A DNA stretch of 64,000 bases from Streptomyces sp. TG1A-60 (GTDB lineage: Bacteria > Actinomycetota > Actinomycetes > Streptomycetales > Streptomycetaceae). Position 1 is the first letter of the stretch. Each line of letters opens with the position of its first letter. The notes beneath the pieces were generated by a model that had not been told where the DNA came from, made no database searches, and saw only the letters and a list, made by a program, of their open reading frames with translations. Shown here one piece after another: positions 57,739 through 64,000 of this stretch. The stretch covers positions 3,906,001 through 3,970,000 of the forward strand of contig NZ_CP147520.1 of the NCBI RefSeq assembly GCF_037201975.1, read 5' to 3'. Position numbers and translations under genes: made by a program.

Positions 57739-57759
57739 CGGGCCCGCGACGCACGCCGG

Positions 57760-58290
57760 TCACCGCTTCTCGTACGGGTTTCCCGTGTTGCTCCGCGGTC
57801 TCCACGTGCGGAGGCGAGCGAGCGGCGCTGCGCACGGCACCGGAATCGTCAAAGAGGCGGCTGTGCCGGCGCCGGGCCGAGAGTGGTGGTACCGGGGGCG
57901 GTGCGGTGGCCGAGGCCGGTGGGCGTCGAGGGCGGCCTCCACCCGGCCGCCCCGGCGGTACAGGTCCCCCAGCAGCCGGCACAGGTCGGCCAGGTCACCG
58001 GCGGCGCCCGCCCGTTCCAGCAGGCTCGGCGCGCGCACGTAGTGCTCCTCGGCGGCGTCCGCGTCACGGGTGTCCTCGGCGATGATGCCGAGGAGGCGGT
58101 GGGCGGCGGCGGAGTGCAGGGCGCCGCGTTCGGAGCGATGTACGCCGGGGTGTACGCCGGTTCCGCCAACTGCCGCTGCGTGAGGCCCAGTTCCGTCCGC
58201 AGCTGCTGCACTCTGCGCCCGATGATCTCGGGGGCGTCCCGGAGGGTGGCACCCCGAATGGTGGGGAAAGGACTCTCCCTTACCTGCCGG
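57760..58290 (-). pseudogene. XRE/TPR regulator with an internal deletion
   Basis: The 5' part encodes APEIIGRRVQQLRTELGLTQRQLAEPAYTPAYI, an XRE helix-turn-helix with the LAEPAYTPAYI recognition region of TPR-containing Streptomyces regulators. At about 58128 the reading changes frame to ALHSAAAHRLLGIIAEDTRDADAAEEHYVRAPSLLERAGAAGDLADLCRLLGDLYRRGGRVEAALDA, the C-terminal TPR part of the same kind of protein. The long middle section is missing, so an internal deletion removed it and the frame was lost. Confidence 0.75.
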
Positions 58291-58360
58291 TACGTGTGAC
58301 GATACGGCTCCGACGGAACTTGAGACCTCAACCTGAGGTCACGGTCGCAAAGGAACAGGA

Positions 58361-59098
58361 ATGACCACCCCTGTGCCCTCCGCTCCCTCAGCCGCATCGG
58401 CCGGGTCCACCGCGTCCGCCGGGCGGCTGCTCGTCGTGGACGACGAGGAAGGCATCCGCTCCATGCTCACCATGGCGCTGGAGTTCCTCGGCTACCGGGT
58501 GACCGCCGCGGCCACCGGCCGCCAGGCGCTGCAGGCCGTCACCCGGTACGACCCCGATCTGATCCTCCTCGACGTCAACCTCCCCGACGTGGGCGGCTTC
58601 GAGGTCTGCCGGACCCTGCGCGAGCGCGGCAACGACGTCCCCGTGCTCTTCCTCACCGGCCTCAGCGGCGTCGACGACCGGGTGCGCGGCCTCGACATGG
58701 GCGGTGACGACTTCGTCACCAAGCCCTTCGAGTTGAAAGAGGTCGCCGCCCGTGTCCGCGCCCTGCTGCGCCGGGCCGGCAGCCGCCAACCCACCCCCGA
58801 CCGCAACCGCCTGCGCGCCGGCCAGATCCAACTCGACGCCGACGCCCACCAGGTCTGGGCCGCCGACCGCCCCGTCGACCTCACCACCACCGAGTTCGCC
58901 CTCCTGCGCTACCTCATGGAGAACCCCGGCCGCGTCCTGTCCCGGGGCCAGATCCAGGAACGCGTCTGGAACCACCGCGACGAGGGGTCCGGCGTCGTCG
59001 ACACGTACATCTACTATCTGCGCCGCAAACTCGGCGTGCCGGGCCAGTCGCTCATACGGACGGTCAGGGGAGTGGGCTACCAACTGTGCGCGAACTGA
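58361..59098 (+). CDS. OmpR-family response regulator (orphan)
   Basis: 245-residue two-component regulator. After a Ser/Ala-rich start, the receiver has the acidic pair VVDDEEG, phosphoacceptor Asp71 (LILLDVNLPD), Thr99 and Lys121 (FVTKPFE). The winged-helix DNA-binding domain follows: LDADAHQVWAADRPVDLTTTEFALLRYLMENPGRVLSRGQIQERVWNHRDEGSGVVDTYIYYLRRKLGV..LIRTVRGVGYQL. The protein is complete. No histidine kinase gene is adjacent on either side, so its partner is encoded elsewhere or has been lost. The ATG at 58361 follows AAAGGAACAGGA. Confidence 0.93.
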   Translation: MTTPVPSAPSAASAGSTASAGRLLVVDDEEGIRSMLTMALEFLGYRVTAAATGRQALQAVTRYDPDLILLDVNLPDVGGFEVCRTLRERGNDVPVLFLTGLSGVDDRVRGLDMGGDDFVTKPFELKEVAARVRALLRRAGSRQPTPDRNRLRAGQIQLDADAHQVWAADRPVDLTTTEFALLRYLMENPGRVLSRGQIQERVWNHRDEGSGVVDTYIYYLRRKLGVPGQSLIRTVRGVGYQLCAN

Positions 59099-59493
59099 CC
59101 GAGTGGCACGGCGGGCCGGCGGCCGGTGGGTGGCCGGTGCGTCGCCCCCGGGTACGTCTCCTCGCCCCCGGCGCGGACGGGCCCGGCGGACGAGCGGGTT
59201 CACCGGGCGCCGGGGGTGCGTGGTTCAGGGTACGGACCCCGGCCCCGTCGTAGCCCATGGCTGGCGACAGAAGGTAGTTTTTACCTACCGCTGACGAGAT
59301 TCTGATCATTCTCCGATCGAACCCGGAGCCGTTCCGGAACCACGACCACTTAAGTGATCAACGTGCGGTGTCCACTCCATGCATGACGGTGTGGCTCCGT
59401 ACGACTCCCCCTCCGAGGTCGGCCCGGCGCTCGCCCTGATCGACGGCTCATCGATCTACGACGAACGGAACGACGGCTCATCGACCGGCTCGG
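59099..59493. other. Intergenic stretch with a direct repeat
   Basis: About 395 bases. Two copies of GACGGCTCATCGA lie near 59443-59480. A more A/T-rich stretch at 59260-59360 suggests a promoter. No gene or clear terminator was recognised. Confidence 0.4.
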
Positions 59494-60740
59494 CTAACCG
59501 GGCACGTGCTGGGCCGACCTCGACTCCCCGAACCGCTGCCGCAGTTCGGCCAGCCGCTGCCGCACATGCTCCGCCGCTCCGGCCCGCCGCCCCGGCACCC
59601 GCCCCCGCAACTCCGCCAGCTCCAGGCCCAGTTCACAGGCCCGCTCGGCGTCCGCCACCAGCCCCCACTGATGGTGCGCCCGGTCGACCGCCGCCTCGAC
59701 CACCGGGTCCCGCGCGGGCAGCCCCGCCGCGAGCCGGGCCCGCGCCACCCCCATCCAGGCCGCGCAGCTCCCCGCCGCGTCCCCCGCGAACATCGCCAGA
59801 TCCGCCCGCACCTCCCGCCAGTGCAGCACCTCCTCCGCTCCCTCCCCGAACTCCCGCAACGCCCCCTCCTCGCACCGCACGGCGATCCCCGCCGCCTCAC
59901 CGTGACGTCCGGACTCGACGGCCGCGGTGATGGCGGTATGGGGATCGGTGACGGCCGCCTCCCGGTCGTCCTCGGTGTCCTCGGCCCGCCCGGCGTTCGA
60001 GGACGGGCCCGTGGGGCGATGGCGGGGGGCCGGCGGCACAGCCTCCGGGGGGCGGGGGTGGGCGGGCGCGGCGGGGGCGAGGCCTCGGAGGGGGCCGGCC
60101 GGGGCGGGGGCGGTGGCGTCCCAGGCCAGGACCAGGTCGTCGTAGCCGCCCGTCCGCGCGAGCACCTGCTCGTGGAGGGCCGCCGGCTCGGGCCGCTGCC
60201 CACTGCGCAGTATCGTCGCCAGGGTCTTCATGTAACCCGGCACGGCCGCCCCCGCCGGCCCCCCGCCGCCGGCGGCGCGATCCGCCCGTACACACTCACC
60301 CCCGGCCCGGCCCCCAGCGGCCGGCCGGCCAACTGCCGCCACACCTCCGCGTCGGCGTGCAGATCGAGGAACAACGTCGTGGACCCCGGCGTACGCAGCC
60401 GCAGTTCCTCCACGAGCCACTGCCAGGGAAACGCCGTGTAGCGCACGGTCGCCGGCGTCGTACGCGCCAGCGCCAGATGTACCAGCCGCTGCTTGCGGTC
60501 GAGTTGGAGCTGCCCCGTGAGGAACACGGTCAGCGGCCCCGGCGCCGTGGCGGCGGCGCGCAGCCGGGTGAGGACGGCCTGCGGCTCCAGCGGATCGGCC
60601 AGCTCGACCACGTTCGCCGTCCCCGTGCCGGACAGCACCTCGGGCGTGACGGCCGCCAGTACGGGAAGCACGGAGGCCGCGTCCACCAGGCACCCCTTGC
60701 CCATGGGCGAGGCCGCGAGCAGCAGCACTGTTCCGGGCAT
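59494..60740 (-). CDS. Conserved hypothetical protein (one frameshift)
   Basis: A Streptomyces-type protein of about 415 residues after joining two frames. The N-terminal half starts MPGTVLLLAASPMGKGCLVDAASVLPVLAAVTPEVLSGTGTANVVELADPLEPQAVLTRLRAAATAPGPLTVFLTGQLQLDRKQRLVHLALARTTPATVRYTAFPWQWLVEEL, then ..FLDLHADAEVWRQL, possibly a caspase-like or Rossmann-type fold. The C-terminal half is helical: ALREFGEGAEEVLHWREVRADLAMFAGDAAGSCAAWMGVARARLAAG. The halves are in different frames; one extra base in the C run at 60259-60264 joins them at VPGYMKTLATILRSG. GGAGGG precedes ATG 60740. Function unknown. Confidence 0.7.
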
Positions 60741-60813
60741 CGTTCCCTCCCCATCGATCACGTACGCCAGCCAGCACGGTAACCGCTGCGCGTGCGAACG
60801 GGGTAAGGACCAC

Positions 60814-62010
60814 TCACTTCGGGTTCCTCGCCCGGCGTACCGCGAAGATCGTCGTGTCGTCGTCGAGATGCCCGCCGGTGTGGTCCAGGACGCCGTCGCG
60901 GACGAGGCGGACGAGGGTCGCGGGATCGGTGACGGACGGCCCGGCGGCGAGGGCGCGGACGAGGTACTCGCGCAGCGGGAAGAAGACCCCACCGCCGTCA
61001 CGCGCCTCCGTCACCCCGTCGGTGACCAGGAGCAGCGTCTCGTCGGCAGCGAGTCGGACCGCGGTCGTCCGGGACACGTGCGGCGCCAACTCGCTGAGCC
61101 CCAGCGGCAGTCCGTCCCACAGCGGCAGGGGCCGCACGCCGTCGGGGGAGACCAGGAACGGGGGTTCGTGACCGAAGTTGACGACGCCCACGGTGACCTC
61201 GTCGAGCCCGGTGGTGTCCGGCCCCCGGTCGGTCCGTGCGCTGCGCAGCTGCGGGAAGTCGAGCAGCACGGCGGTCGCGAAGCGCTCGGCGTCGTCGCGG
61301 CCGACGTGCGCGCAGTACCGCACGTGCCGCACCATCCGCGTCTCCAGCCGCTCGGCCACGGTGCCCGGATCGGGCTCGTGGTACGCGGCCTCACGGAACG
61401 TGCCGAGCAGCACGGACGCCGCCTCCACCGCCGCGAGCCCCTTGCCCTGGACGTCGCCGATGAGGACGCGGGTGCCGTGCGGACTCGGCTGGATGTCGTA
61501 GAAGTCGCCGCCCACGCGGGCCTCGCTGTCGGCGGCGAGGTAGATCTCCGCGTGGTCGAGACCGCCGACGTCCGGCGGCAACTGGCGCAGCAGGATGCGG
61601 CGGGTGGTGTCGACGACGGCCCGCATGTGCAGCATCCGCTCCTGCCCGCGCAGCCGTACCGCGCACGCCAGCACCGACAGCACCCCGCCCACTGCGACGA
61701 GCACGAAGTCCGGCAGCCCGGTGCGGTCCTGGTTCCCCCAGGAGTGGTCGCCGACGACGTACAGGAGCATGGCGAGCAGCGCGAACAGCGCCGTCGTCCA
61801 CACCCGGCAGACCGCGGCGGCCGTGCCCGGCACGAGCACCAGCCACGACAGGACCCGGAAGTCACCGTCGGTGCTCCAGTCGACCACCGGTACGGCGAGC
61901 AGCACCACCAGCGGGGGAAGCCAGGCGATGCCGTGCCCGCGGATCCGCAGCGGCTGCTGCCGCTCGACGGGGTCCGGCTCCCGGCGCACACGCGGCCTCG
62001 GCATCCGCAT
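60814..62010 (-). CDS. Membrane-bound SpoIIE-type PP2C phosphatase (third copy)
   Basis: About 398 residues: three or four N-terminal membrane spans (IAWLPPLVVLLAVPVVDW, VLSWLVLVPGTAAAVCRVWTTALFALLAMLLYVVG, FVLVAVGGVLSVLACAVRL), a short linker (MLHMRAVVDTTRRILLRQLPP), and a PP2C/SpoIIE domain. In the phosphatase, ARVGGDFYDIQPSPHGTRVLIGDVQGKGLAAVEAA carries the first metal-binding aspartates, then VTVGVVNFGHEPPFLV, LLLVTDGVTEARD and HLDDDTTIFAVRR. It has no GHKL kinase domain, unlike the other two phosphatases. The start is uncertain: 62010 or an in-frame ATG 12 codons upstream. Probably dephosphorylates an anti-anti-sigma factor in the cytoplasm. Confidence 0.88.
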   Translation of the reverse strand: MRMPRPRVRREPDPVERQQPLRIRGHGIAWLPPLVVLLAVPVVDWSTDGDFRVLSWLVLVPGTAAAVCRVWTTALFALLAMLLYVVGDHSWGNQDRTGLPDFVLVAVGGVLSVLACAVRLRGQERMLHMRAVVDTTRRILLRQLPPDVGGLDHAEIYLAADSEARVGGDFYDIQPSPHGTRVLIGDVQGKGLAAVEAASVLLGTFREAAYHEPDPGTVAERLETRMVRHVRYCAHVGRDDAERFATAVLLDFPQLRSARTDRGPDTTGLDEVTVGVVNFGHEPPFLVSPDGVRPLPLWDGLPLGLSELAPHVSRTTAVRLAADETLLLVTDGVTEARDGGGVFFPLREYLVRALAAGPSVTDPATLVRLVRDGVLDHTGGHLDDDTTIFAVRRARNPK

Positions 62011-62129
62011 GACCCACAGCGAAACACGACCGCCACCACCCCGCATCCCGACTTGCCCGCGGCCCGTGTCGGGTGTGCCCTGGTAGTCGGGACGCAGAGG
62101 TGCGGGGGAGGGAAGAGAGGAGTGCTCCC

Positions 62130-62648
62130 ATGGCTCAAGCGGCACCCACTCCGGGCGGGCGGTCGACGCCGGGCGGACCGGCGCCCACGGGCGGACCCAC
62201 GACTCCGGGCACACGTCCCGACCCGGCCACCCGTGACGCCACACCCGGCACCACACCCGATGTCTTCAGCGAGCGCGCGCACACGCTCACGAACCGGATC
62301 CTGCCCGTGGTCCTCGGCCTCGTCTACGGCTACTGGGCGGCGGCCGTCAGCCGCGACGCCGGCCCCATCACCGGCTGGAACCTCCTCTTCGGCTTCACGG
62401 CCGCGTTCGTGTTCGCGGCACTCCACCTCGCCGTGCAGGCCGTCGCGCCCCGCCTGCGCCGCGAACCGCACGCCCTCCTCTGGGCCGCCTTCGCCGGCTG
62501 CGCCTTCGGTTTCCTCTACAGCCAGGCCCCCCAGCACAGCGTGCTGCGCTCCGCGGCCATCTCCCTCGCTGTCGCCGCGGCGGTGTTCGCGGTGGCGTTC
62601 TACCGCTACTACACGCACGAGGACGCGGAGGGCCACCGGCTGAAGTGA
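62130..62648 (+). CDS. Four-span membrane protein
   Basis: 172-residue protein: a Pro/Gly/Thr-rich cytoplasmic start of about 45 residues, then four membrane spans (ILPVVLGLVYGYWAAAVS, LLFGFTAAFVFAALHLAVQAV, HALLWAAFAGCAFGFLYSQ, AAISLAVAAAVFAVAFYRYYTHEDAEGHRLK). The ending HEDAEGH is polar. Start ATG 62130 after AGAGAGGA. It is divergent from the third SpoIIE phosphatase. Function unknown. Confidence 0.8.
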   Translation: MAQAAPTPGGRSTPGGPAPTGGPTTPGTRPDPATRDATPGTTPDVFSERAHTLTNRILPVVLGLVYGYWAAAVSRDAGPITGWNLLFGFTAAFVFAALHLAVQAVAPRLRREPHALLWAAFAGCAFGFLYSQAPQHSVLRSAAISLAVAAAVFAVAFYRYYTHEDAEGHRLK

Positions 62649-62767
62649 GGCAGGGACGGACCCGCGGGCGGCCCGCCCTCCCCGTTCGGCTTGTCCTGTG
62701 GGGCCATTCGCAGGCACGGGTGGCGGGAGCGTTCGCGTACGGGCGGGCGGCGGGCTTGCCTGGAGGG

Positions 62768-64000
62768 GTGTCCCACCGCGCTCGCGGCGCCCTGTCGGCC
62801 GCGCTGACCGTGTTCGCCTGCCTGCTCACGCCGGTGGGCGCACTGGCCACGTGGGCGACGTACGAGATCGCGGACCGGACGCGGTACGAGGCGATCACGG
62901 CACCCCTGGCCGCCGACCCCGACGTACGGGACACCCTCGCGGACGCGGTCGCCGCCGGGATCCTGCGCGAGGTCCGGGTGGGGCCGCCGCTGCGGGAGCC
63001 GGTAGGCGACTTCACGCACGAGGCGGCGCGCTCCTTCACCCGGACGGAGGCGTTCCGCACGGCGTGGCGCATGACGAACCGGGCGGCGCACGACGCGGTC
63101 CTGAAGGCGGTACGGGAGGAGGGCACGGACGGCGGGGGACGGACGGCGGGCGCGCTGCGGGCGGGCGGGGCGGGGCCGGGCGGGGCGAGGGGCGGCCGGT
63201 GACGCTCGACCTCGCGCCCATCGGCGAACGCGTCAAGCGGCAACTCGTGCGCGACCACGTGCCGTTCGCCCATCGCATCCCGGTCGCGCACACCGAGGTC
63301 GAGATCCTGTCGGCCGCGGAACTGGTACAGCTCAGGAAGGGGTATCGCGTGCTCGAAGTCGCCGCGTTCTGGCTCCCGGTCGGCGCTCTCGCACTGGCCG
63401 CCGGTGGCATCCTCGTCGCCACGCAGCGCCGCCGGGCCGTCTGCGCGACGGGCCTCGGCACGGCTCTGGGCGGCGCCCTCCTCGGCGTCGCCGTCGCGCT
63501 GGGCCGCCACCTCACCCTCGCCGACCTGCCCCCGGGCGTCCCCCCGAGGCCGCCGGCGCCGTCTACGACGCCCTCACCGCCACCCTCCGCACCGTGACCT
63601 GGGGCCTGCTGGGCCTGGGCACCACCATCGCCTGCGCCGCCTGGCTCACCGGCCACCTCGTACAACGTCGCCGAGCACCCGCAACGCCCCCGCCAGCTCC
63701 GACAGACCGACCGAACCGAGCCCGAGCCTGACGCAACGCCCCGCGGGAGCCGCCCCCGAGGACCCGCCGACCACGGACCCGCCCGACTCCCGCGGCCCCT
63801 CCCCCGGCCCGAGGAGGCACCGGGCCCGGGGGACCCCGCCCGCGACCGGTCGTCCCGCCGGGCCGCCGCCGCGCCCCACCCGGACCGCTCCGGCTCCGTC
63901 GGCCGTCCCGGCGTCTCGGGCTCCGTCGTCGGCGCCGACGACGCGTACACCCCCGTCAGCGACGCCGAGGCCCTGCACGCCGCCCTCCCCGACGCCACCC
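62768..64000 (+). CDS. Two-span membrane protein with disordered tail (several frameshifts, runs off the window)
   Basis: Starts at GTG 62768: SHRARGALSAALTVFACLLTPVGALATWATYEIADRTRYEAITAPLAADPDVRDTLADAVAAGI. An extracellular domain follows with VGDFTHEAARSFTRTEAFRTAWRMTNRAAHDAVLKAV. In the next frame come VTLDLAPIGERVKRQLVRDHVPFAHRIPVAHTEVEIL, then LEVAAFWLPVGALALAAGGILVATQRRR and further spans. A third frame reads GAVYDALTATLRTVTWGLLGLGTTIACAAWLTGHLVQRRR. Frame breaks lie at about 63140-63195, at the C run 63540-63545, and probably again near 63690 and 63813. Each is explained by one missing base. The last frame still shows coding bias at the right edge. Confidence 0.55.

Overview
The base composition (very high GC, third codon positions almost all G or C), GTG starts, and families such as DUF5994, DUF2637, SCO2400-type proteins, HelR, LAETG sortase substrates and SpoIIE-type phosphatases point to a Streptomyces chromosome. 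Core functions (argG, a cold-shock protein, a DEAD-box helicase) are mixed with secreted enzymes, regulators and many gene remnants, as in an accessory or arm-proximal part of the chromosome. I saw no tRNA, rRNA, CRISPR array or intact transposon.

Layout. 0-6 kb: a sugar-binding lipoprotein, three DUF5994 paralogues and a DUF2637 membrane protein. 6-10 kb: a peptide/metallophore-type binding lipoprotein with a fused two-permease protein behind a DtxR-type iron box, and a truncated amino-acid permease. 10-18 kb: cold-shock protein, DEAD-box helicase, ABC-F remnant, a serine hydrolase, terB, and helR preceded by a rifamycin-associated element and 10-bp repeats. 18-21 kb: transposase remnant, alpha/beta hydrolase, and a lower-GC patch with one orphan membrane protein. 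21-25 kb: GH30 glycosidase divergent from its likely LacI regulator, then a Rieske fragment. 25-34 kb: large PAS/GAF/SpoIIE phosphatase, AMIN-like secreted protein, ECF sigma fragment, lysyl-oxidase-like protein, SCO2400-type protein, winged-helix regulator on top of a LuxR remnant. 34-38 kb: argG with ArgR boxes, HIT protein, serine hydrolase, metalloprotease remnant. 38-45 kb: a GH2 beta-galactosidase carrying an inserted LamG domain, a GH43-like/AbfB protein, and a candidate structured ncRNA. 45-50 kb: ABC exporter, LAETG surface protein, and a deviant-Walker ATPase operon behind a Fur/Zur-like box. 50-58 kb: second SpoIIE phosphatase, redoxin and L,D-transpeptidase remnants, and a module in which an ECF sigma factor lies between a secreted protein and a membrane-anchored paralogue of that protein. 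58-64 kb: regulator remnant, orphan response regulator, third SpoIIE phosphatase and membrane proteins.

Three themes connect the genes: extracellular polysaccharide degradation (GH30 plus LacI, GH2, GH43-AbfB, sugar-binding protein), metal-responsive control (iron box, Zur-like box), and partner-switching or ECF regulation (three SpoIIE phosphatases, ECF module). Several genes carry single-base deletions, mostly in runs of G or C. They could be real decay or systematic consensus errors, so broken genes of that kind are flagged separately from truly truncated remnants. The strongest candidate for an undescribed system is the secreted-sensor / sigma / membrane-sensor module at 55.5-57.7 kb.
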